Of a stretch of 64,000 nucleotides of DNA, positions 57,762 through 64,000 are shown in pieces. Below the pieces are notes generated by a model that saw only the letters and a program-made list of their open reading frames with translations, ran no database searches and was not told the origin of the DNA. This DNA is from Viridibacterium sp047600765 (lineage in GTDB: Bacteria; Pseudomonadota; Gammaproteobacteria; Burkholderiales; Rhodocyclaceae), in the NCBI GenBank assembly GCA_047600765.1, contig JASGKF010000001.1, forward strand, positions 1,984,001-2,048,000. The letters run 5' to 3'. Each line of letters begins with the position of its first letter. Positions within the stretch are counted from its first letter, which is position 1. Both the position numbers and the translations under genes were made by a program.

Positions 57762-58445
57762 TCAAGGACAGAAGCGGTAGCCGACACCGGTCTCGGTGAC
57801 GAAGTGGCGCGGGCGCGCCGGATCGACTTCGAGTTTCTGCCGCAGGTGGCCGACGTAGACGCGCAGGTAGTGCGGGCTGTCAACGAAGCTGGGGCCCCAC
57901 ACTTCGCGCAGCAGCTGGCGATGCGTCAGCACGCGATCGCGGCCGGCGACGAAGGCCGTCAGCAGGCGGAACTCGATGGGCGTGAGGTGCACTTCGGCGC
58001 CACTGCGTGTCACGCGTCGGCGTGCGAAGTCGATGTCGATTTCGCCGAAGCGCAGCTGTGGCGATTCGTCCTGCGGGGCCGCACGGCGCAGCAGGGCGCG
58101 CACGCGGGCCAGCAGCTCGCCAACGCCGAAAGGCTTGACGAGGTAGTCGTCGGCGCCGGCATCGAGCGCGCGGATCTTGTCGCGCTCTTCGCTGCGTGCC
58201 GACAGCACCAGCACGGGGACGCTGCTCCAGCCGCGTAACTCGCGCACGAGCTCGACGCCGTCGCGATCCGGCAGGCCGAGGTCGACGAGGGCGAGGCGTG
58301 GCATCTGTTGCGCCAGGCACTGCAGGGCTTCGTCGGCGCTGGCGGCCTGTACGACGCGCCAGCCTTCGGCGCCTAGGCTCATGGCGACGAAGCGGCGGAT
58401 GTCGGGCTCGTCGTCGAGTACGAGGATGGGGGCGTCGGTGCTCAT
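57762..58445 (-). CDS. kdpE: KdpE-like response regulator
   Basis: 227 aa OmpR/PhoB-type regulator. Receiver domain with acidic pair DDEPD (about 11-15), phospho-acceptor Asp in LALVDLGLPDRDG (about 55), Thr/Ser in LSARSEERDK and Lys in YLVKPFG. C-terminal winged helix VHLTPIEFRLLTAFVAGRDRVLTHRQLLREVWGP...VGYRF, close to KdpE. It is phosphorylated by the kinase encoded upstream, with which it overlaps by 4 nt. kup is the next gene downstream. Confidence 0.92.
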   Translation of the reverse strand: MSTDAPILVLDDEPDIRRFVAMSLGAEGWRVVQAASADEALQCLAQQMPRLALVDLGLPDRDGVELVRELRGWSSVPVLVLSARSEERDKIRALDAGADDYLVKPFGVGELLARVRALLRRAAPQDESPQLRFGEIDIDFARRRVTRSGAEVHLTPIEFRLLTAFVAGRDRVLTHRQLLREVWGPSFVDSPHYLRVYVGHLRQKLEVDPARPRHFVTETGVGYRFCP

Positions 58446-59956
58446 GCACCCTCCCCTTCGGCTTCGATGCGCGGGGGTTCGCGACGCGGCAGGCGCAGGC
58501 TGAAGACTGCGCCACCTTCCGGCGAATTGTCTGCAGACAGCTCGCCACCGTGTGCACGCGCAATCGTGCGGCAGATGGCGAGGCCCAGGCCGGCGCCACC
58601 ACCGCCCGATGCGGGCCCGCGCTGGAAGGGCTGGAACAGCCAGTCGGCATGATCGGCCGGCAGGCCCGGGCCCTGGTCGGCCACATGCAGGCTCAGCGTG
58701 TCGGCTGCAAGCGTGCAATGGATGCGGATGGATGCGCGCCTGCCCGCGTGGCGTACGGCGTTGTCGAGCAGGTTGCACAGCACGCGCTCGATGAGTACGG
58801 CGTCAAACTCCACCAGCGGCAGATCGGCAGGCAGGTCTACCTGCACCTGTGCTTCGTCCAGCGTGACGGTAGCCAGTGCGGCGCCGACGATCTCTTCAAT
58901 GGATTGCCACTCGCTGCGCAGGCGCAGGGTGCCGGATTGCAGACGCGCCATGTCCAGCAGCTTGTGCGCGAGGTCGTTGAGACGCGTGGCGTGGCCGTGG
59001 ATCGCGCCGGACAGTTCGCGCACCTGCGCCGGGTCCAGCGTCTGCGGCTGCCGCAGCGTGTCGGCAAGTCCCAGCATCACGGTCAGCGGTGTGCGGATGT
59101 CATGCGACAACGCGGAGAGGATCACGTTGCGCAGTTTCTCGGTTTCCATCTCCAGCGTGGCGGAGTGTGCGACCTCGACGTAGTGCAGGCGCTCCAGCGC
59201 GATTGCGGCCAGCGAGGCGAGCATGCGCGCCGAGTGTCGCGTCTCTTCGTCGATGAGTGTGCCGGGAAGGGCCAGCAGGCAGACGCCACGGCGCCGCATC
59301 GGTGCTTCCAGCGCCAGCAGCAGGCAACGATGTCCCGGGTGACGCTCGTCATCGTGTTCCAGCGGGTTGCCGTTGGCGAACACCATGCCCAGTTCCAGCG
59401 GCACATGGGAGGCGCCGTCTTCGACGCGCACCGGTTGCCCGCCGCGCAGCGCCAGCCACAGTTCGCAATGACCACCGAGTGTGTGTGCGACGAACGCGCG
59501 CACCAGTTCGTCGACCTGGGCTGCCCTGGCTGCGCCGGTGAGCTGACGTGCCAGTTCGTAGAGTGCCGTGACCTGGCCAGCGCGTTGTGTGGCCCGCATG
59601 GCCTGCTGGCGCAGACCGGCCGTCAATTGGGTCAGGACGAGGCCGACAACCAGCATGACGGCGAAGGTCAGCAGGTATTGCGCGTCGCCGACGGCAAACG
59701 AAAAACGCGGCGTGACGAAGAAGAAGTCGAAGGCGGCTACCCCCAGCACCGCGCTGAAGATCGCAGCAGCGCGCGTGAAGACGAGCGCCACACCCACCAC
59801 GATCAGCAGGTACAGCATCACGATGTTGGCGGCGTCCAGCACATTGCGCCAGGGGGCCAGTACGGCGGAAAGTGCCGCCACAGCCAGCGTGGCCACCACG
59901 AAACCCATGCCGGGTCGGTGCTGCCAGCCATCGTGCAGGGAGGGAGAGCGCTTCAT
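58442..59956 (-). CDS. kdpD: KdpD-like sensor kinase lacking the N-terminal KdpD/Usp domains
   Basis: 504 aa, where full KdpD is about 890. Four membrane segments (about 18-36, 45-61, 63-81, 92-112; DUF4118-like), a GAF-like domain (about 135-265), HisKA with phospho-acceptor His285 (SALSHDIRTPLTVMLGLADTL), and an HATPase with N-box NLLDNAVRHAG and DQGPGLP. The N-terminal Kdp cytosolic domain and Usp domain, which sense K+ and bind c-di-AMP in family members, are absent. The frame begins right before TM1, so this is a natural short form, not a frameshift. It overlaps kdpE by 4 nt. Confidence 0.88.
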   Translation of the reverse strand: MKRSPSLHDGWQHRPGMGFVVATLAVAALSAVLAPWRNVLDAANIVMLYLLIVVGVALVFTRAAAIFSAVLGVAAFDFFFVTPRFSFAVGDAQYLLTFAVMLVVGLVLTQLTAGLRQQAMRATQRAGQVTALYELARQLTGAARAAQVDELVRAFVAHTLGGHCELWLALRGGQPVRVEDGASHVPLELGMVFANGNPLEHDDERHPGHRCLLLALEAPMRRRGVCLLALPGTLIDEETRHSARMLASLAAIALERLHYVEVAHSATLEMETEKLRNVILSALSHDIRTPLTVMLGLADTLRQPQTLDPAQVRELSGAIHGHATRLNDLAHKLLDMARLQSGTLRLRSEWQSIEEIVGAALATVTLDEAQVQVDLPADLPLVEFDAVLIERVLCNLLDNAVRHAGRRASIRIHCTLAADTLSLHVADQGPGLPADHADWLFQPFQRGPASGGGGAGLGLAICRTIARAHGGELSADNSPEGGAVFSLRLPRREPPRIEAEGEGA

Positions 59957-60109
59957 CTAGCCGTGTCAGGGAATGCGATGAGTGCAGCTTAAGAGGCGCG
60001 GTATAAAAATGCTGCATAAATCGAGTTCATCGATTCATCCGCTGTCCGGTCTGGCCGCCAGCACGCAATCACGTTCACAATGCTGTTTTCCGTCCCCCGG
60101 AGCCTCGCC

Positions 60110-60364
60110 ATGTTCCGTCCCGCCTTCCTCCTGCTGGCGTTGGTGCTTGTACTCACCGCCTGCAGCAAGCTCACCCTAGCCAACTACGAGCGTGTCAGCG
60201 TGGGTATGTCTTATGACGAAGTCGTCAGCATCCTCGGCAAGCCGACCAGCTGCAACGACGTTCTGGTGACGCGCAGCTGCCGTTGGGGCGACGAGAAGCG
60301 CGGCGTCAGCGTGCGCTTCGTGGGTGGCAAGGTGCTCGTGCGCTCGGCCGACGGCCTCAACTGA
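60110..60364 (+). CDS. Small BamE/SmpA-like lipoprotein
   Basis: 84 aa. Signal peptide with lipobox LTAC (Cys18), then a short domain beginning NYERVSVGMSYDEVVSILGKPTSC, the BamE/OmlA-like start where GMSYDEV and LGKP pack the helix pair, then a beta-hairpin (SCRWGDEKRGVSVRFVGGKVL). Two Cys (TSCND, RSCRW) could form a disulfide. It resembles DUF3862-type BamE relatives more than BamE itself (longer, about 110 aa). The start at 60110 has GGAG upstream. Periplasmic face of a membrane. Confidence 0.75.
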   Translation: MFRPAFLLLALVLVLTACSKLTLANYERVSVGMSYDEVVSILGKPTSCNDVLVTRSCRWGDEKRGVSVRFVGGKVLVRSADGLN

Positions 60365-60398
60365 TTTTCAGCAGCTCGCAGTTCAACAAGGAGACTCC

Positions 60399-60785
60399 AT
60401 GTCCGCTACCTTCACGCAAGTGATCCTGTACACCGATACCGACGGCAAGGCGAAATTCCGCGAAGAGCAGATCGCCCTTACCGAAGGCAATCCCAACGCC
60501 ATGCTGTCGAAGATCACGCCCGCCAGCGGTGTGCAGCTGCGCCAGAGCCCGGTCGGCTTCAAGAGCCAGATGCACGTGACCAAGGATCCGCAATGGGTCT
60601 TCATCCTCAGCGGCGCGATGGATATCATCCTGGCCGACGGGAGTGCCCGCCGTTTCAATGCAGGCGAGCACTTCTACTCGGCCGACACCCTGCCTGAAGG
60701 CGCCACCTTCAACCCCGAAATCCATGGCCACTGGAGCCGCGAGGTTGCCGGCGAGCCGCTGGTGACGCTGTTCGTGAAGTCCTGA
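60399..60785 (+). CDS. Small cupin-fold protein
   Basis: 128 aa single-domain cupin. TKDPQWVFILSGAMDIILADGSARRFNAGEHFYSADTLPEG covers the two cupin motifs; the usual metal His pair is reduced (HVTKDPQW, GEHFY, and a late GHWSRE). Catalytic or binding role unknown. The start has an AAGGAG site. It follows the BamE-like gene by 34 nt and ends at a strong terminator. Confidence 0.82.
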   Translation: MSATFTQVILYTDTDGKAKFREEQIALTEGNPNAMLSKITPASGVQLRQSPVGFKSQMHVTKDPQWVFILSGAMDIILADGSARRFNAGEHFYSADTLPEGATFNPEIHGHWSREVAGEPLVTLFVKS

Positions 60786-60808
60786 TCCGGACACACAGCC
60801 TGCAAGGC

Positions 60809-60840
60809 AGCGGGGCCGCAAATGCGGCCCCGCTGTCGTT
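60809..60840 (+). terminator. Terminator of the cupin gene
   Basis: AGCGGGGCCGCA (60809-60820), loop AA, TGCGGCCCCGCT (60823-60834), then GTCGTTT. A 12-bp GC stem 24 nt after the stop. Confidence 0.85.
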
Positions 60841-60996
60841 TACGCCCTCCGGATCTGCCAACTGCGTCACGGAATACAGGTGTCGATTTTGATGAATATT
60901 GAGATTGTGTGAAATTGTTGCTCGCCTTGCAGGGGGTCACTTGTTTGAATGCGCACACGCAGTTTCCAGAACAAACCCCGAGGGAGAAACAGAACA

Positions 60997-61605
60997 ATGA
61001 ACAAGCTTTTCGCCGCACTCGCCGCATTTGCCCTGATGGCAACGGCCAACGCCACGACCATCACTTTTGAAGATGCCGCCGGTAATGTGACAACGTCTTC
61101 GGGCGCAACGGCTGGCTACCAGTACCTGGTCTATGGGACCTATTACGAGTCTGCTTATGGTGGCACCTACGGCAGCGTCTGGAGCGAGTCAGGTGTGCGC
61201 GTTGCGCTGACCGGTGAGTATGATCACGCACACATCACGGGCAGCTACGGCAGCAGCGCGGGCTTCGACATTCACGGTGGCTATGGCATTCGCGTCAACA
61301 TGAATGGCGCCATGTTCAGCCTGACCAGCTTCGATACCTACATCAAGTACGGCAACTGGATCCTGACCGGCTCGAATGGCACATCGGTTGCACTGGGCGG
61401 TGATTACTATTCCTACGGTGCGGTCACGCACGGTTTCGGTAGCGCTTTCAGCAACATCAGCTGGTTTACGCTGACCGGCGGCGACAACGAGCTGGAAATC
61501 GACAACATCGTGATCGACGGCGGTGCGGTTCCCGAGCCGGCCAGCCTCGCACTGGTAGGCCTGAGCATCGTCGGCCTGGGCTTCGCGCGTCGTCGCAAGG
61601 CCTGA
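60997..61605 (+). CDS. PEP-CTERM sorting-domain protein
   Basis: 202 aa. Signal peptide about 1-20 (AFALMATANA), a Gly/Tyr/Ser-rich beta-type passenger (YGTYYESAYGGTYGSVWS), and a C-terminal PEP-CTERM tail: VPEPASLALVGLSIVGLGFARRRKA. The tail directs exosortase (EpsH/XrtA) processing and links to exopolysaccharide or biofilm matrix. No exosortase or EPS genes lie in the window. The ATG at 60997 has an AGGGAGA site. Monocistronic, with a terminator on each side. Confidence 0.92.
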   Translation: MNKLFAALAAFALMATANATTITFEDAAGNVTTSSGATAGYQYLVYGTYYESAYGGTYGSVWSESGVRVALTGEYDHAHITGSYGSSAGFDIHGGYGIRVNMNGAMFSLTSFDTYIKYGNWILTGSNGTSVALGGDYYSYGAVTHGFGSAFSNISWFTLTGGDNELEIDNIVIDGGAVPEPASLALVGLSIVGLGFARRRKA

Positions 61606-61622
61606 GTTCTTCCGCGAATGAA

Positions 61623-61652
61623 AAAGGGCCGCGCAAGCGGCCCTTTTGCTTT
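61623..61652. terminator. Bidirectional terminator after the PEP-CTERM gene
   Basis: AAAGGGCCGC (61623-61632), loop GCAA, GCGGCCCTTT (61637-61646), flanked by an A-run and TTTGCTTT. It also ends the convergent Hsp70-like gene. The same GCAA-loop design occurs after tpx. Confidence 0.9.
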
Positions 61653-61661
61653 GTGCCGGGT

Positions 61662-62909
61662 TCAGCCGTAGCGCTGCTGCGCCACCACCGCGAGGCCACA
61701 GCCGACGCTGCCGTAGAGATCGCCTTCGACGCTGCGTGCCTTGGCGAAACGCTGGCGCAGGGCGTTGCGTAGTGCGGGCACGGCCGATGAGCCGCCGGTG
61801 AAGAACAGGGTGTCGATGCTGTCGGCATCGACGCCGGTTTGCTGCAGGCAGGCTTCTGCAGCGTCGACGATGCGCATGATTTCCATCTCGATGGCGCGTT
61901 CGAAGTTGTCGCGCGTCAACGTGATGAGCAAGCCTTCTTCGGCTTCGTCGAGTGCGAGATCCGTGGCGGGCAGGTCAGAGAGCGCGATCTTGGCGGCTTC
62001 GACGCGCATCGCGAGGGCGTGGCCGGCCTGTTTGTGCACCAGGCGCAGCAGGCGGTCGAAGCGCGGCATGTCGGCGATGTTCGGTGCCAGCGATTGCAGG
62101 CCGGACCAGACCTTGCGGCCGTAGGCCTGGTTGATGGTGTGCCAGGTGGCAAGCTGGAAGAAGATGCTGTTCGGGAAGCTCGCGCCGCTCTTGAGCAGGC
62201 CGCCCATGCCCAGCTCGGGCATCACGCCGGCGAGCGAGAGCTGGCGGTCGAAGTTGGTGCCGCCGATGTGTACGCCGGTGTTGCCGAGCAGGTCGCTGCT
62301 GCGGTCGGTGACGTGACGGCGTTCGGGCGCGAGGCGGATCAACGAGAAGTCGGAGGTACCGCCGCCGATGTCGACGACCAGCACGAGTTCTTCGCGCGTG
62401 ATGCCTTGCTCGTAGGTGTGGGCGGCGGCGATGGGTTCGAACTGGAAGCTGACTTCGCGGAAACCGAGGCCGCGCACGATCTGCTCCAGCGTGTCCTGCG
62501 CTGTCTGGTCGGCGGCTTCGTCTTCGTCGACGAAGCGCACCGGGCGGCCGACGACAACGGCGTCGAGTGCATGACCATGGGCACGTTCGGCACGCCGTTT
62601 GATCTCGCCAATGAAGTTGCCGATGAGCTGGCGGAACGGCAAGTGGCGGCCGCCGATCTCGGTGCCGGCATCCATCAGGCTGCTGCCCAGCAGACTCTTC
62701 ATGGCGCGCATCAGGCGGCCTTCGTAGCCTTCGAGGTACTCGGCCAGTGCGGCGCGGCCGAAGGCCAGCGAGTCTTCGTCGAGGTTGAAGAACACCGCCG
62801 AGGGCAGGGTGAGCTTGTCGTCTTCGAGCGGCAGCAGACGCGGGCCGCTGGCGTCACAGAGCGCAGCCGTGGAGTTGGAGGTGCCGAAGTCGATGCCGCA
62901 GGCGCGCAT
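61662..62909 (-). CDS. Hsp70-like (YegD-type) ATPase without substrate-binding domain
   Basis: 415 aa actin-fold ATPase: phosphate-1 motif GIDFGTSNSTAAL, phosphate-2 VLVVDIGGGTSDFSLI, adenosine motif FFTGGSSAVPALRNAL. It ends shortly after the ATPase domain, so the DnaK-type peptide-binding and lid domains are missing, as in the YegD group of Hsp70 relatives. Cytoplasmic. Role unclear; it could act as a chaperone-like scaffold or regulator. No DnaJ or GrpE gene nearby. Divergent from the TRAP-type gene with 197 nt between. Confidence 0.9.
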   Translation of the reverse strand: MRACGIDFGTSNSTAALCDASGPRLLPLEDDKLTLPSAVFFNLDEDSLAFGRAALAEYLEGYEGRLMRAMKSLLGSSLMDAGTEIGGRHLPFRQLIGNFIGEIKRRAERAHGHALDAVVVGRPVRFVDEDEAADQTAQDTLEQIVRGLGFREVSFQFEPIAAAHTYEQGITREELVLVVDIGGGTSDFSLIRLAPERRHVTDRSSDLLGNTGVHIGGTNFDRQLSLAGVMPELGMGGLLKSGASFPNSIFFQLATWHTINQAYGRKVWSGLQSLAPNIADMPRFDRLLRLVHKQAGHALAMRVEAAKIALSDLPATDLALDEAEEGLLITLTRDNFERAIEMEIMRIVDAAEACLQQTGVDADSIDTLFFTGGSSAVPALRNALRQRFAKARSVEGDLYGSVGCGLAVVAQQRYG

Positions 62910-63106
62910 GGAGGGACGAGACGGGAAAGTGGTGCTGAAGGCGGGGGAGCTTACGGGGCGCTTCCGGCAGGGTCAATGCGCGGATAACACCGCAGTTTTC
63001 GGGCCCTTGTTGCGTCAAACCGCCAACATGAAAACTCGCTATTCTGGTTGCCGGAATCCTCAGGTCTCACTGTTTGCATTTTCACACCCGCTTCAAGGAG
63101 TCATCG

Positions 63107-64000
63107 ATGAAAGTCCTCAGTCTGTCCGTCCTCGCGCTTGCCCTCGCCGCCTGCGCCAGCCAGCCGCCCCTTTCCCCGCGCACCGTGCGCGTGGTGACCC
63201 CGTTTGCCAACGGTCACCTGCTGGCCGATACGGCCGCAAAATTCAAGGAAGAACTCGCCAGGACGGCACCGCACATCACGGTGACGATCCAGACCAGCGT
63301 GCTCAACGAGCAGAGCATCGACCCTGCCATGCAGCCCTGCGAGGCCGACAAGCGCGTGGGCGACATCCTGCTGACGGGCGGACAACCGATCCAGGACTGG
63401 GCGCCGGAGTATTTCTTCTTCAACGGGCCGTATGTGATCCGCGACTTTGCCCACCTGCAGCGCGTGTGGGCCGGCAAGGCCGGCACGGCGATGGCGGCGA
63501 AGCTGGAAGCGAACGGCAAGCTGGTGAGCTTCGACCCGGTCTATCGCGGCTATCGCCAGTTCACGTCGAATGCACCGATCAATACGCCGGCCGATTTCAA
63601 GGGCCTCAAGCTGCGCCTGCCGCCGGTGCCGGACTGGATCTCGGTGTGGAAGGCGCTTGATGCCGAAGCGGTGCAGGTGCCTCTGCCCGGCATCTACGAC
63701 GCGCTCAAGAGCGGTGCGGCGACGGCGTCCGAGGGTGACCTCACACAGATCCAGTCGCTCAAACTCAACGAAGTGCAGAAGCAGCTGACGCTGACCAATC
63801 ACCTCGTCGGCTTCGGCATGCAGATGGCCAATGCCTGCTTCTTCCGCAAGGAGCTGGCGCCGGCCGAGCAGAAAGCTGTGAGCGCCGCGTTGAAGGCCGC
63901 TGCAGCCTGGGGTACGCAGACCATCCAGCAACGCGAGGCCGGCATCATCGCCCAGCTCAAGGCGGGCGGCATGACGGTCAGCACACCCGACGCCGCGGCG
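63107..64000 (+). CDS. TRAP-type C4-dicarboxylate transporter solute-binding lipoprotein (partial, 298 aa visible)
   Basis: The frame is open to the window edge. The N-terminus is a lipoprotein signal (LALALAACASQ, lipobox Cys16), followed by a DctP-family domain: VVTPFANGHLLADTAAKFKEEL, and the family signature INTPADFKGLKLRLPPVPDW that contains the carboxylate-binding Arg region. It would capture an organic acid outside the inner membrane. A lipid-anchored rather than soluble DctP is less usual in Gram-negatives. The ribosome site is AAGGAG. DctQ/DctM partners, if any, lie beyond the window. Confidence 0.85.
   Translation, partial: MKVLSLSVLALALAACASQPPLSPRTVRVVTPFANGHLLADTAAKFKEELARTAPHITVTIQTSVLNEQSIDPAMQPCEADKRVGDILLTGGQPIQDWAPEYFFFNGPYVIRDFAHLQRVWAGKAGTAMAAKLEANGKLVSFDPVYRGYRQFTSNAPINTPADFKGLKLRLPPVPDWISVWKALDAEAVQVPLPGIYDALKSGAATASEGDLTQIQSLKLNEVQKQLTLTNHLVGFGMQMANACFFRKELAPAEQKAVSAALKAAAAWGTQTIQQREAGIIAQLKAGGMTVSTPDAAA

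Noticed and set aside
1..64000. tRNA, rRNA, CRISPR arrays, insertion sequences, prophage or conjugative genes
   Set aside because: No cloverleaf-like segments, regularly spaced direct repeats, transposase or integrase motifs were found by reading. Absence of tRNA would need a dedicated scan to confirm.

Overview
This is a GC-rich, gene-dense window of ordinary bacterial chromosome. There is no plasmid, phage or transposase signature and no rRNA, tRNA or CRISPR array that I can see. Gene content points to a betaproteobacterium, most likely Rhodocyclales or a neighbouring order (inference): ahpC-ahpF, a PEP-CTERM protein, LysR/OYE pairs, many solute-binding proteins, Kup with a KdpDE pair, Fsr, HtpX, and short palindromic repeats of kinds common in that class. 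A recurring trait is lipoproteins whose lipobox is followed by a Gly- or Ser-rich tether (near 10.0, 36.4, 38.7 and 55.6 kb).

Layout. 0-3.7 kb is an oxidative-stress block: partial ahpF, ahpC, tpx, then an ECF41-type sigma factor and its carboxymuconolactone-decarboxylase-like partner, each preceded by a matching TGTCACA-N16-CGTC promoter. 3.9-9.8 kb holds a racemase-family protein, an orphan solute-binding protein, an Ldh-family dehydrogenase, an alpha/beta hydrolase, DUF2277, an EEP-fold phosphoesterase and a methyltransferase. 10-15.8 kb holds a duplicated-module lipoprotein, a SUV3-like helicase, a RidA protein, and a DUF2239 gene with a striking operator array, coupled to a DEDDy exonuclease. 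15.9-21.1 kb: AraC regulator, fsr, tyrS and a chemoreceptor.

21.3-26.4 kb is a tightly overlapping five-gene minus-strand operon that I recognise as the STM4011-STM4015 type: two radical SAM proteins, an alkaline-phosphatase-fold hydrolase, an ATP-grasp-like protein and a leucine-rich-repeat protein. To my knowledge no function has been established for it, and it is the best candidate here for an undescribed system. 26.5-36.2 kb holds an AEC transporter, small envelope proteins, a flavin reductase, a signal-peptide-bearing PEP-synthase/glucan-dikinase-like protein, two LysR regulators, an OYE, a DMT exporter and a zinc-type alcohol dehydrogenase relative. 36.4-40.4 kb holds two carbohydrate-related lipoproteins and an unknown gene.

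40.4-50.9 kb is a coherent acid-sugar locus: a divergent GntR/FCD regulator with near-identical operator copies flanking the intergenic region, then an enolase-superfamily dehydratase, a complete peptide/opine-type ABC transporter (five genes), an HpcH/HpaI aldolase, tartronate-semialdehyde reductase and glycerate 2-kinase. The proposed route is acid sugar -> keto-deoxy acid -> pyruvate + tartronate semialdehyde -> glycerate -> 2-phosphoglycerate. 50.9-55.6 kb holds small membrane proteins, htpX, an HPP-CBS protein and a DUF1615 lipoprotein. 55.7-60 kb holds kup downstream of kdpE and a KdpD that lacks the usual N-terminal sensory half. 60-64 kb holds a BamE-like lipoprotein, a cupin, a PEP-CTERM protein, an Hsp70-like ATPase without a substrate domain, and the start of a TRAP-type binding lipoprotein cut by the window edge.
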